Below the pieces are notes generated by a model. That model saw only the letters and a list, made by a program, of their open reading frames with translations, was not told where the DNA came from and searched no databases. Positions 16,486 to 25,104 of a DNA stretch of 64,000 bases are shown here, piece after piece. Origin of the DNA: Caulobacter sp. RHG1. GTDB taxonomy: Bacteria; Pseudomonadota; Alphaproteobacteria; Caulobacterales; Caulobacteraceae. A program made the position numbers and the translations under genes. The stretch lies in contig NZ_SMZP01000002.1 of the NCBI RefSeq assembly GCF_013181195.1, positions 186,001-250,000 of the forward strand, in the 5' to 3' direction. Each line of letters begins with the position of its first letter. Within the stretch, counting starts at the first letter, position 1.

Positions 16486-18561
16486 CTACGGGTTGGTCGC
16501 GTAGGTCCACCGCACGCTGTCGGTCAGCGTCTTGCCGCCCACCTCGGCCGCCGCCTCGACCAGGTTTTCGCCCTTGGCCAGGTCGATCTCCCACACCGCG
16601 GCGTGGTCCTCGACCGGCACGGTCGTCCAGGCGCCGCCGTTCAGGCGCAAACGCACCGCCGGCTGGTTGGAGAACACCTTCACCTTGGCCCGCGCGATGC
16701 GCTTGTTGACGTCGCGACGGCTGGTGATGTGCAGCATCGGAACCTCGGACCAGTTGGCCTGGTACCAGTAGTACGAGTCCTTACGCACCTTGCGGTCCTC
16801 GGTGACCAGGCCCTTGTCGTTGATGCCCGCGCGATCCCCCTCGTTGCGCTTGAACGACGGGAAATCGAAGCCGACCCAGATGAAGTTCGACCACAGGTAC
16901 GGACGCTTCTTCAGCTCGCGCCAGTGCACCTCGTGGAAGGTCGTCTGCCACTGTTCGGGGTGCCAGTAGCCGTCGGCCACCGGACGGCGCATCACCGGAT
17001 CCTCCTGGTGCAGGATACTGGCCCCCGCGCCGTATTCGCTGACCCCGATCGGGCGTTTGGGCATCTTGGCGTGCAGCGCGTCGGCCCAGGGGCCGATGTC
17101 CTTGGCCTCGGTCCAGTACCAGCCGAAGTAGCGGTTGTACGAGACCGTATCGCTATGCTGGGCGATCGGGTCGTCGTCATCCAGGCAGCAGTGGGCGTAG
17201 GTCGTCAGGCCGCCCGGATCCATCTCCTTGGCCGTCGCCTGCAGCGCCGCCAGGATGCGGTTGGGCGCCTCGCCCGAGGCGCGCAGCTCATTGCCGATAC
17301 CCCACAGCGCCACCGACGGGTGGTTGACGTTCTGGGCGATCAGCTCGCGCATCTGCGCGACCAGGTTCTCGCGAAACGCGTCCGACGGATCATGATCGTC
17401 GATCAGCGGCACCTCGGTGGTCAGCAGCAGGCCCAGACGGTCGGCCTCGTCATAAACCCGTTGCGGATGCTGCATGTGGGCCAGGCGCAGGGCGGTAGCG
17501 CCCATGTCGGCCATGATCTGCATATCCTCGTCGATCTCGGCGTCGCTGACGATCGGGCCCTTGCCGAAGCGGGTCGGCATCTGGATGTTCGCGCCATAGA
17601 GGGCGTAGGGCTTGCCGTTCAGCAGGAACCGCCCCTCCCCATCGAGCCCCACGGTGCGCACGCCCAGCGGGACCTCGGCGGTATCGGCCAACTTGCCATC
17701 GACCCGCACCTCGGTGCGCAGGCGATAGAGATAGGGCGACTTGCGGCCTTCCCACAGCTTGGGCTTCTTCAGGGTCAGAGCCTGCTGAACCGGCAAGCTC
17801 TGGCCGGCGGCGACCCGCGTGGTGGCCTGGGCCTGGGCGGCCGTCACACCCTTGGCGTCGATGATCCTGGTCACGACCTGGACGCTGGCCGGCGCAGCGC
17901 GGTCGTTGCGGACCAGCACCTTGGCGGCGATCTTGGCCTGGCCGGCGCTAATGGCTTCGGTGCGGCCATAGACGCCCGGACCGCCCCAGTCGGAGAGGTC
18001 GACATGGACATCCGAGGCCTCCACCAGGCTGACGGCGCGATAGAGGCCGCCGAAGATGAAGAAGTCGCCGTTCAGCGGCGCAAAGCGGGTGTTGCGGCTA
18101 TTGTCGACCCGCACGGCCAGCACGTTCTGCCCCGCCTTCAGGGCGTCGGTGGCGTCGAAGCGGAAAGCCGCATAGCCGCCCTCGTGCGTCCCCAGCCTCG
18201 TCCCGTTCAGATAGACATCGGCCTTCAACGCCGCGCCGTCGAACTGCAGGAAATAGCGCTGCCCGGGCGTGGGCGCATGGTCCAGCGACAAGCGGTACCA
18301 GGCCGGCCCGCGATAGTAGACGCCTTCCGGTTCGCCTCGCGCCTTGGTCCCGCCGACACCCGAGTCGGCGATGTTGTAGGTGTGCGGCGTCGAGACTGTG
18401 CTCCAGGCCTTGTCGTCGAACGCCACCGCCTCGGCGCCGGGCGCGTCGGCGCGGACGAAGCGCCAGCCGTCGCGCAGCGGGGTCACCTCGGCGGCCTGGG
18501 CGCCGAACGCACACAGTGCGATGCCCGCCAGCAAACCGTTGCGCAGCGATAGAATGGTCAT
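16486..18561 (-). CDS. GH2 glycoside hydrolase (beta-galactosidase/glucuronidase family)
   Basis: A 691-residue secreted GH2 enzyme. Signal peptide MTILSLRNGLLAGIALCAFG, cleaved after AQA, then a jelly-roll sugar-binding domain (DGWRFV, VYYRGPAWYRL, DVYLNGTRLGTHEGGYAAF), an immunoglobulin-like middle, and a TIM barrel with acid/base Glu in ALWGIGNELRAS and nucleophile Glu in VSEYGAGASI. The start at 18561 is chosen for the signal peptide; the frame stays open further upstream into the GH28 gene. Only 17 bp separate it from the GH28 stop, so the two are co-transcribed. Beta-galactosidase or beta-glucuronidase activity on a pectin side chain is possible; the sugar specificity is not determined. 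Confidence 0.9.
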   Translation of the reverse strand: MTILSLRNGLLAGIALCAFGAQAAEVTPLRDGWRFVRADAPGAEAVAFDDKAWSTVSTPHTYNIADSGVGGTKARGEPEGVYYRGPAWYRLSLDHAPTPGQRYFLQFDGAALKADVYLNGTRLGTHEGGYAAFRFDATDALKAGQNVLAVRVDNSRNTRFAPLNGDFFIFGGLYRAVSLVEASDVHVDLSDWGGPGVYGRTEAISAGQAKIAAKVLVRNDRAAPASVQVVTRIIDAKGVTAAQAQATTRVAAGQSLPVQQALTLKKPKLWEGRKSPYLYRLRTEVRVDGKLADTAEVPLGVRTVGLDGEGRFLLNGKPYALYGANIQMPTRFGKGPIVSDAEIDEDMQIMADMGATALRLAHMQHPQRVYDEADRLGLLLTTEVPLIDDHDPSDAFRENLVAQMRELIAQNVNHPSVALWGIGNELRASGEAPNRILAALQATAKEMDPGGLTTYAHCCLDDDDPIAQHSDTVSYNRYFGWYWTEAKDIGPWADALHAKMPKRPIGVSEYGAGASILHQEDPVMRRPVADGYWHPEQWQTTFHEVHWRELKKRPYLWSNFIWVGFDFPSFKRNEGDRAGINDKGLVTEDRKVRKDSYYWYQANWSEVPMLHITSRRDVNKRIARAKVKVFSNQPAVRLRLNGGAWTTVPVEDHAAVWEIDLAKGENLVEAAAEVGGKTLTDSVRWTYATNP

Positions 18562-18578
18562 GGCGTCTCTCCGGATCT

Positions 18579-20210
18579 TCAGGTCAGGCGTTCGACGTCG
18601 CGCACGCGCACGTCGCGGCTGCGCACCGCGCGGACGGCCGCGCTGGGCGCCAGGCTGGAGCGCACACCGTCGACGCTGGCGCCCTGCACGTCGTCCAGCA
18701 GCACGGCCGGCCGCGCATCGGCCTTGTCGACCGTGAAGCTGACGTCGCGGATCTTGATATTGCGGGCATGGCGCACCCACAGCCCGTGGGCCGGGAACGT
18801 CTTCATGAAGCTGGGCTCCAGCGACGACTTGGGACGCTCCTCGATCTCGCGCACCGCATCCTCGCGCGTGCCGCCGCCGGCCGAGCGCACGTGGATGTCG
18901 GTAAAGCTGACGTCCTCGATCTGCCCGCCCGGCAGGCCGACCACGCCGCTGGCGTAAGGGCCCGGCGCGCCCGACACGTTGATGTTCGAAAACCGCACGC
19001 GGCGGACCTGCGAAGGGCCATTGCCCTCAGGCGCGCGATTGCGACCCGACAGGCGCACGAAGATCGGATGATTGACCGGATTGCGCAGCAGGATGTTCGA
19101 GAACGTCACGTCCTCCAGGATCCCGCCGTCGATCGCGCCCAACTGCAGGCCGCGGGTGTTCTCGCAGATGCAGTCGGCGATCATGATGTTGCGGAAGCCG
19201 GCTGCCGAGTCCGTGCCCAGCTTGATCCGCCCCAGCACCCCGATGTCATCCACCGACATGTAGGGCGACGGCTGATAGGTCCCATCCACGACCGTGCCCA
19301 GCAGGTAGCCGCTGGTCTTGCAGCCGATCACGCTGACGTCCTCGCAGAAGCGCGGCTCCTTCAGCGCCATGCTGCTCTTCAGGACGATGGCGTCGTCCTT
19401 GGGGGCGTTGACGATGCAGTTGGTGACCTTCACATCGCGGCAGGCGTCGATGTCGATGCCGTCGCGGTCGGTGTCGACGGTCAGGCCGTCGATGCGCACA
19501 TTGGTCGAGCCCAGCACGTAGCAGGCGAAGTGGCCGCCCTGCAGGATGGTGAAGTCGCGCAGCAGCACGTTGCGGCAGCGGATCAGGCCGATGCCCTTGT
19601 TGCCGCGGCCCTCATAGGCCATCTCGCGCGGAATGGCCCGGCGGGCGGCGTCGGGGCTCAGCCCCTGCTCGGCCGGCGATTTCCAGCCGGCGATGCCGTG
19701 CCAGCGCGGCGCGGGACCTTCGCGGTCCAGGCCAATACCGTGGATCAGGCCCTTGCCAATGATGGCGACGTCGTTGACCCCGTCGCCATAGATCAGGCTG
19801 TTATGGAAGTGGCTGACGCCATAGTCCTGGAACTGCTCCTCGTAGACGCTCTCGGGCAGGTCGTAGCGGCCGGCGTGCTTGCGCGGATCGGCGGCCTCGA
19901 TCACCGAGCCGTTCATCAGCACGATGGTCACGAAGCTCTTCAGGCGGATCGAGAAGCACAGATAGTGGCCAGCCGGCACGACGACCGTGCCGCCGCCGCC
20001 GGCAGCGGCGGCCTCGATGGCGCGGTTGATGGCGTCGGAGTCGATGGCGATGCCGTCGCCCATCGCGCCGTAGTCACGGACGTTGTGGAAGGCCTTCAGC
20101 GAACCGCTGGCCCGCACCAGGCTGGGGGTGGCGGCCATCGCCGCCCCGAGGCCCAGCGTCACGAACCGGCGGCTGAATTCCGCCTTATGGCCAAGCGCGT
20201 CGTCCGCCAT
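18579..20210 (-). CDS. GH28 polygalacturonase-family protein
   Basis: A 543-residue right-handed beta-helix glycosidase. A Tat-like leader (SRRFVTLGLGAAMAATPS) precedes the GH28 opening (FHNVRDYGAMGDG...DSDAINRAIEAAAAGGG). The catalytic aspartates appear in DTDRDGIDIDACRDV and NAPKDDAIVLKS. The usual GH28 histidine and RIK motifs are weak, so this may be a specialised exo-acting galacturonidase or a pectin side-chain hydrolase. It is the first gene of a GH28-GH2 pair on the minus strand, with a near-perfect locus operator 41 bp upstream. GGGGAGG lies very close to the ATG, so a slightly later start is possible. Confidence 0.85.
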   Translation of the reverse strand: MADDALGHKAEFSRRFVTLGLGAAMAATPSLVRASGSLKAFHNVRDYGAMGDGIAIDSDAINRAIEAAAAGGGGTVVVPAGHYLCFSIRLKSFVTIVLMNGSVIEAADPRKHAGRYDLPESVYEEQFQDYGVSHFHNSLIYGDGVNDVAIIGKGLIHGIGLDREGPAPRWHGIAGWKSPAEQGLSPDAARRAIPREMAYEGRGNKGIGLIRCRNVLLRDFTILQGGHFACYVLGSTNVRIDGLTVDTDRDGIDIDACRDVKVTNCIVNAPKDDAIVLKSSMALKEPRFCEDVSVIGCKTSGYLLGTVVDGTYQPSPYMSVDDIGVLGRIKLGTDSAAGFRNIMIADCICENTRGLQLGAIDGGILEDVTFSNILLRNPVNHPIFVRLSGRNRAPEGNGPSQVRRVRFSNINVSGAPGPYASGVVGLPGGQIEDVSFTDIHVRSAGGGTREDAVREIEERPKSSLEPSFMKTFPAHGLWVRHARNIKIRDVSFTVDKADARPAVLLDDVQGASVDGVRSSLAPSAAVRAVRSRDVRVRDVERLT

Positions 20211-20250
20211 GCCTCCCCGTCCCTTTTTGTTATCTAGAGGGCCACATGTT

Positions 20251-20264
20251 GTATGATGTATTAT
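20251..20264 (-). promoter_or_regulatory. Candidate GntR operator before the GH28-GH2 operon
   Basis: GTATGATGTATTAT, the best copy of the locus motif, lies in an AT-rich patch (20249-20271) 41 bp upstream of the GH28 start and just downstream of the lactate dehydrogenase stop. Confidence 0.6.
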
Positions 20265-20288
20265 ATTATAGCAACCCTGGAGCGTCCC

Positions 20289-21431
20289 TTAGGGATGCGT
20301 TTGAGCCAGGATCTCACGGGTAATCTGCGCCGGCGAGGTCACGCCGGTCAGGGCCATGGCCACGCGCATCTCGGCGGCGACCAACTGCAGCAGGCGCGTC
20401 ACGCCGGCCTGCCCGCCGGCCGCCAAGGCGTAGATATAGGCCCGGCCCAGCATGACGCCGTCGGCGCCCAGGGCCAGCATCCGCACGACGTCGAGGCCCG
20501 TGCGCACGCCGCCATCGACCAGCACGGTCATCTGGCCGCCCACCGCCTCTGCGATCGCCGGCAAGGCTCGGGCGGAGGACAGAACGCCATCCAGCTGCCG
20601 CCCGCCGTGGTTGGAGACCACCACGCCGTCAGCGCCGAAGCGCAGGGCGTCGCGGGCGTCTTCCGGATCCAGAATGCCCTTGATGATGATCTGGCCGTTC
20701 CAGACGTCGCGGATCCACTCCAGGTCCTTCCACGAGATCGACGGGTCGAAGTTCTCGCCCAGCCAGCCGATATAGTCCGCCAGCCCCGTGGCCTTGCCGC
20801 GATAGGCCGAGATGTTGCCCAGGTCGTGCGGACGGCCGTGCAGACCCACGTCCCAGGCCCAGCCGGGCTTGAACACCGCCTGCTTCATCCGCCGCACGCC
20901 CGACCAAGGCCCGCTCATGCCCGAGTGAGGATCGCGATAGCGCGAACCGGGCACCGGCATATCGACGGTGAAGACCAACTTGGTCACGCCCAGCGCCATG
21001 GCCCGCTCCAGGGCGTCGCGCATGAAGGCGCGGTCCTTGAGGACATAGAGCTGGAACCAGATCGGCCGCCCCGAAGCTTCCGTCACCGCCTTGGCGTCGC
21101 AGACGCTAACCGTGGAGAGGACATAGGGGATGTTGGCCGCCGTCGCCGCCTTGGCGACCTGCAGCTCGCCGCGGCGAGCCGCCATGCCACCCAGGCCGAT
21201 CGGGGCCAGCAGCACCGGCATGGCCAGGGTCTCGTCGAACAGTTTCGTTTCCAGGCTCAGCGCGGAGACATCGCGCAGCACCCGCTGGCGCAGGGCGACC
21301 TCGGCCAGGTCGTCGACATTGCGCTGCAGGGTCTTCTCGGCGAAGGCCCCGCCGTCGATATAGTCGAACAGGAAGCGTGGGAGACGTTTCTCGGCGGCGC
21401 GCCGGAAGTCGGTGGTCGAGGCGATGATCAT
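20289..21431 (-). CDS. lldD: FMN-dependent L-lactate dehydrogenase (alpha-hydroxyacid oxidase family)
   Basis: A 380-residue FMN enzyme. It opens with [29 protein letters not shown], and shows the FMN/substrate segments FQLYVLKD and [14 protein letters not shown], the active-site [12 protein letters not shown] (catalytic His, Arg), and [28 protein letters not shown]. It would oxidise L-lactate to pyruvate and pass electrons to the quinone pool. It is the last gene of the nine-gene minus-strand operon and overlaps the kinase stop by 4 bp. Lactate is a predicted product of the 6-deoxy-sugar pathway in this locus. A glycolate or other 2-hydroxyacid oxidase role is the alternative, given the glycerate genes beside it. 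Confidence 0.9.
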   Translation of the reverse strand: MIIASTTDFRRAAEKRLPRFLFDYIDGGAFAEKTLQRNVDDLAEVALRQRVLRDVSALSLETKLFDETLAMPVLLAPIGLGGMAARRGELQVAKAATAANIPYVLSTVSVCDAKAVTEASGRPIWFQLYVLKDRAFMRDALERAMALGVTKLVFTVDMPVPGSRYRDPHSGMSGPWSGVRRMKQAVFKPGWAWDVGLHGRPHDLGNISAYRGKATGLADYIGWLGENFDPSISWKDLEWIRDVWNGQIIIKGILDPEDARDALRFGADGVVVSNHGGRQLDGVLSSARALPAIAEAVGGQMTVLVDGGVRTGLDVVRMLALGADGVMLGRAYIYALAAGGQAGVTRLLQLVAAEMRVAMALTGVTSPAQITREILAQTHP

Positions 21432-22207
21432 GTCAGGCGACGCTTCTCGTCGAGCCGTAGCGTCAGGTCCGCATAGGCCGGCATGTCGGAAAGGATGTGG
21501 CGGGTCAGGCGCTCGTAATGCTGGATGAAGACGCCGATCTCGTCGTCGCTCATCGTCCGCGCTTCCTCGCCGACCCGAGCACGGAGTTCGTGCTCCTGCT
21601 GGATGCGCCAGTCGCGCACGACTTCGAACCCGGGCGCGGCCAGCAGAACCAGCCGGTCGATGCGGGCGAAGAGATCGGCATAGTCGGTGGCCAGGGCCTG
21701 GTTCACGAACCGACGCCACGTGGCGTCTGGATCACGCTTCGCCTCAAGGGCGTTGACCGGCGCCAATAGAGCCGCGTCGTCCTGGGCGCGGGCGCCGACG
21801 CACCAGCCTTCGAAGATCAGGACGTCCAGCGGCCCGTTCACCGGCGCTCCGGTCGACGCGGGATCATCCGTCGCCTTGTCGAAGCGCGGGAGCACCGCGT
21901 CTTGGCCTGCGCGTAGGGCGCTTAGCAAGCGAAGGCCCAGCGCGACGTCATGGGTGCCGGGAACGCCGCGGGTGGCGAACAACGGATGGACGACCTCGCC
22001 CAACCGCGCCCGCTCCGCATGGGAGAGATAGAGATCGTCGAGCGACAGCGTCGCGGCCCGCAGACCGCGGGCCGTCAACCGCTCAGTCAGCCCCTCGGCC
22101 AGGGTCGACTTGCCCGAGCCCTGCGCACCGCAGACGCCCAGGACGAACGGCCCGTCGCCGCGCCAGCCGTCCAGGGCCTGCTCGACAGCGTCAAGCGACG
22201 CGGTCAA
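21428..22207 (-). CDS. P-loop kinase, glycerate 3-kinase-like
   Basis: A 259-residue cytoplasmic kinase with Walker [10 protein letters not shown] near residue 28, a LSLDDLYLS segment and the [10 protein letters not shown] motif typical of the plant-type D-glycerate 3-kinase family. Its start overlaps the upstream hydroxyacid dehydrogenase by 17 bp and its end overlaps lldD by 4 bp. With the neighbouring hydroxypyruvate/glyoxylate reductase it would send D-glycerate into glycolysis as 3-phosphoglycerate. The substrate is inferred from family and neighbour. Confidence 0.78.
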   Translation of the reverse strand: MTASLDAVEQALDGWRGDGPFVLGVCGAQGSGKSTLAEGLTERLTARGLRAATLSLDDLYLSHAERARLGEVVHPLFATRGVPGTHDVALGLRLLSALRAGQDAVLPRFDKATDDPASTGAPVNGPLDVLIFEGWCVGARAQDDAALLAPVNALEAKRDPDATWRRFVNQALATDYADLFARIDRLVLLAAPGFEVVRDWRIQQEHELRARVGEEARTMSDDEIGVFIQHYERLTRHILSDMPAYADLTLRLDEKRRLT

Positions 22208-23147
22208 GGGGCGGTTTTCCGTCGAAGAAGGCGTCGAGATTGTCGGCGACCTTCATGCCCATGGCCGTGCGGGTCTCCAGCGTGGCGCTGCCCAGGTGCG
22301 GCAGCAGCACCGCATTGGGCGCGGCCAGCAGCACCGGATCGACCTTGGGCTCGCCCTGATAGACGTCCAGGCCCGCGCCCGCGATGACGCCGTCGGTCAG
22401 GGCCTTGGCCAGGTCGTACTCGTTCACCACCGAGCCGCGGGCGGTGTTGATCAGAATCGACGTCGGCTTCATCCGCGAGAGCAGCGCGGCGTCGACCATG
22501 TGGTGGGTCTCCGCACCGCCCGGCGTGTGCAGTGACAGCACGTCCGAGGCCGCCGCCAGGCTCTCCAGGCTTTCATAGTAGGTCGCGCCGTCCTCGTCGG
22601 TCGCGCGGCGGCGGCTGTAATAGGCGATCTCCATCCCCAGCGCCGCCTTGGCCCGCAGAGCCGTGGCGCGAGCAATGCGGCCATAGCCCACCAACCCAAG
22701 GGTCTTGCCGGCCAGCGACTGGCCCAGCAGATGCGTCGGCCGCCAGCCCGCCCACTGACCGGCCCGCAGCTCGCGCTCGCCCTCGCCTGCCCGCCGGCTG
22801 GTCATCAGCATCAGCAGCACGGCCAACTCGGCTGTCGCATCGGTCAGGACGTCGGGCGTGTTGGTCACCACCAGGCCGGCGGCCTTGGCGGCCTCCAGGT
22901 CGATATGCTCGAAGCCCGCGCCGTAGTTGGCGATGATCTTCACGCGCGCGCCCGGCGCCGACAACACCTGCGCCGGGATCTTGTCGGAGACCGTCGGGCA
23001 CAGCGCGTCGTACTCGGCCATCGCCGCCGTCAGCTGATCGATCGTCAGCGGCGTGTCGCTCGCGTTCAGGGTCACGTCGTAGCGCGCGGCCAGTCGGTCC
23101 TGGACGGCTTGCGGCCAGCGACGGCTGATCAGGATCTTCGGCTTCAT
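22191..23147 (-). CDS. D-2-hydroxyacid dehydrogenase (glyoxylate/hydroxypyruvate reductase-like)
   Basis: A 318-residue NAD(P)-dependent dehydrogenase. Cofactor-binding GLVGYGRIARA lies near 150-160. The catalytic Arg is in INTARGSVV, the Glu in the GLDVYQGEP segment and the His in LLPHLGSAT. The sequence is closest in feel to the GhrB/GyaR glyoxylate-hydroxypyruvate reductases. It precedes the glycerate kinase-like gene with a 17-bp overlap, so a hydroxypyruvate or tartronate-type intermediate reduced to D-glycerate and then phosphorylated is a reasonable reading. It sits in the operon starting at 29363. Confidence 0.85.
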   Translation of the reverse strand: MKPKILISRRWPQAVQDRLAARYDVTLNASDTPLTIDQLTAAMAEYDALCPTVSDKIPAQVLSAPGARVKIIANYGAGFEHIDLEAAKAAGLVVTNTPDVLTDATAELAVLLMLMTSRRAGEGERELRAGQWAGWRPTHLLGQSLAGKTLGLVGYGRIARATALRAKAALGMEIAYYSRRRATDEDGATYYESLESLAAASDVLSLHTPGGAETHHMVDAALLSRMKPTSILINTARGSVVNEYDLAKALTDGVIAGAGLDVYQGEPKVDPVLLAAPNAVLLPHLGSATLETRTAMGMKVADNLDAFFDGKPPLDRVA

Positions 23148-23159
23148 CGTGGTCTCGTC

Positions 23160-24320
23160 TCAGATCAGGCCGCGACGGGCCAAGTTCCGCATCAGGTCCG
23201 CGACGCCGAACGTCCACGGCTCGCACACGTCGGTCGGGCGCACGCGATTGACCAGCGCACCCAGTTCGTCGCAGGCGATGCGGACCACGTCGTTCGTCGC
23301 GTGGGTGAATCCCTTGCCGCTTTCGTAGCGGTCCTCGACCGGCGCGAACAGGGTCCCCAGGAACAGCACCAGCCCGTCGGGGTAGCGATGATGTTCGTTG
23401 ATGGCCTGGGCCACCAGATCGGCCGGCGCGCGGCTGATCTCGCTGAGCGACGAGCGGCCGCGCATGACGAAGCCGTCCTCGCCGGTGACGGTCAGGGCGA
23501 TCTCAAGACGGCCCACAGTGTCGAGGTCGAAGGTCTCGTCGAACAGCCGCACGAACGGCCCGACGGCCGCGGCGGCGTTATTGTCCTTGGCCTTGCCCAG
23601 CAGCAGGGCCGAGCGACCCTCGACGTCGCGCAGATTGACGTCATTACCCAGCGCCGCGCCGACGATCCGGCCGGTGGACGACACCGCCAGCACTACCTCC
23701 GGCTCGGGATTGTTCCAGGTCGAGGCCGGATGCACCCCGACATCGGCGCCCGTGCCGACCGACGACATCGGCTGGCCCTTGGTGAAGATCTCGGCGTCCG
23801 GACCGATGCCGACCTCCAAATACTGGCTCCAGGCGCCGGCGGCGATCAGGGTCTCCTTCAGCGCCGCCGCCTCGGGCGAGCCGGGCTTCAGCCGCCGCAG
23901 ATCGTCGCCGACCAGGTCGCGGATCTGACCACGCAGGCCCGCCGCCGCCGACAGATCGCCGCGCGCCCGCTCCTCGATCACCCGCTCCAGCATCGAGGTG
24001 ACGAAGGTGACCCCCGCCGCCTTCACGGCCTGCAGGTCGATCGGCGACAGCAGCCAGGGCTTGGCGGGATCGCGCGTGTCGGGATCGGTATTGGCCAAGA
24101 TGTCGGCCAACAGGCCCAAGTCCTCGCCCTTTGCGCCGCGCAGAGCGCCAGCCGGATCATCGGCCTCGCACAGGTCGCGGGCGGTCGGGAAGGTGCGCGA
24201 CACGTCGGTCAGGCGATCGCCATCGACGCGGACCACGGCGGGGCCGGCGGGCGACCAGACGCGGCCAAACAGCAGGGCCCGCGTGTCGGCAGGCAGAATA
24301 TCGGAAGGCTTCAGAGACAT
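23160..24320 (-). CDS. FAH-superfamily enzyme, 2-keto-3-deoxypentonate dehydratase-like
   Basis: A 386-residue member of the fumarylacetoacetate-hydrolase superfamily, longer than the 280-residue hydrolase at 10209. The metal site is visible as PEPEVVLAV (E-x-E) and GNDVNLRDVEG (Asp), followed by a KAKDNNAAAAVGPFV segment. Length and motifs resemble the 2-keto-3-deoxy-D-xylonate/L-arabinonate dehydratases (XylX type) of alphaproteobacteria, which form alpha-ketoglutarate semialdehyde. No matching semialdehyde dehydrogenase is in the window, so the role here could differ. It lies between the enoyl-CoA hydratase and the hydroxyacid dehydrogenase in one operon. Confidence 0.75.
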   Translation of the reverse strand: MSLKPSDILPADTRALLFGRVWSPAGPAVVRVDGDRLTDVSRTFPTARDLCEADDPAGALRGAKGEDLGLLADILANTDPDTRDPAKPWLLSPIDLQAVKAAGVTFVTSMLERVIEERARGDLSAAAGLRGQIRDLVGDDLRRLKPGSPEAAALKETLIAAGAWSQYLEVGIGPDAEIFTKGQPMSSVGTGADVGVHPASTWNNPEPEVVLAVSSTGRIVGAALGNDVNLRDVEGRSALLLGKAKDNNAAAAVGPFVRLFDETFDLDTVGRLEIALTVTGEDGFVMRGRSSLSEISRAPADLVAQAINEHHRYPDGLVLFLGTLFAPVEDRYESGKGFTHATNDVVRIACDELGALVNRVRPTDVCEPWTFGVADLMRNLARRGLI

Positions 24321-24323
24321 GGC

Positions 24324-25094
24324 TTACCGGCGGCGGAACACGGGTGGACGCTTCTCGGCGAAGGCCGCGCGGCCCTCGGCGGCGTCCTGGGTGGCGAAGC
24401 AGATGGTCTGCAGGTCGCGCTCATACTCCACGGCCTTTTCGTACGGCATGGCGTGGGCGGCCTTCAGGTTCAGCTTGGCGGTCTCGGCGGCGATCGGGGC
24501 CCGCGAGGCGATGATCTCGGCGAGGGCCACTGCGCGGGCCAGCAGGCTCTCGGGCGCGGTGACCTCGCTGACCAGACCCCACTCACGGGCGCGCTCGGCG
24601 TCGACGGGATCGCCGGTCAGGATCATCAGGGCGGCGTTCGAAGCCCCGATCGAATGGACCAGCCCCGCCGCCATGCCGCCGCCGCCGATCCAGCCCAGCT
24701 TGATCTCCGGCGCGGCGAACTTGGCGTTGGTCGAGGCGATGCGGATATCGCAGCTCATCGCCGTCTCCAGCCCGCCGCCCAGAGCGTAGCCGTTGACCGC
24801 GGCGATGGTCGGCTTGCGGCACAGACGCACCGCGTCGCAATAGTCGCCGCGATTGCGGAAGTCCCAGGGCGTCTCGTAGCTGTCCAGAGTGGCGATGTCA
24901 GACCCGGCGCAGAACGCCTTCTCCCCCGCCCCGGTGATGACCACGCAGCGGATGGTGTCGGAAGCGTCGACCTGCGCGATCGCCGCCTCGACGGCCTTGG
25001 CCATGTCGGGCGTGACCGCGTTCAGCTTCTGCGGGCGGTTCAGGGTGATGACGGCGACGTGGCCCGTCACCTCGAACAAAACGTCTTGGCTCAT
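24324..25094 (-). CDS. Enoyl-CoA hydratase/isomerase family protein
   Basis: A 256-residue crotonase-fold protein. Oxyanion-hole segment KAFCAGSDIATL and second loop GYALGGGLETAMSCDIRIAS, where a glutamate equivalent to the first catalytic Glu is retained. AKFAAPEIKLGW retains the second. Both acidic residues favour real hydratase activity. Start at 25094 (MSQDVLFEV). It shares an operon with a CaiB/BaiF CoA-transferase, which could supply its acyl-CoA substrate. No fatty-acid beta-oxidation set is nearby, so a sugar-derived or branched acid is more likely than a fatty acid (inference). Confidence 0.85.
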   Translation of the reverse strand: MSQDVLFEVTGHVAVITLNRPQKLNAVTPDMAKAVEAAIAQVDASDTIRCVVITGAGEKAFCAGSDIATLDSYETPWDFRNRGDYCDAVRLCRKPTIAAVNGYALGGGLETAMSCDIRIASTNAKFAAPEIKLGWIGGGGMAAGLVHSIGASNAALMILTGDPVDAERAREWGLVSEVTAPESLLARAVALAEIIASRAPIAAETAKLNLKAAHAMPYEKAVEYERDLQTICFATQDAAEGRAAFAEKRPPVFRRR

Positions 25095-25104
25095 CGTGCA
25101 GTCC

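Noticed and set aside
16405..18552. A 715-codon plus-strand frame and similar long frames (22731-25316, 44540-46480 plus strand; 6534-8264 minus strand)
   Set aside because: They are shadows of the GH2, dehydrogenase/FAH, NorB and TonB genes, whose translations carry catalytic motifs. The shadow products show no recognisable family.
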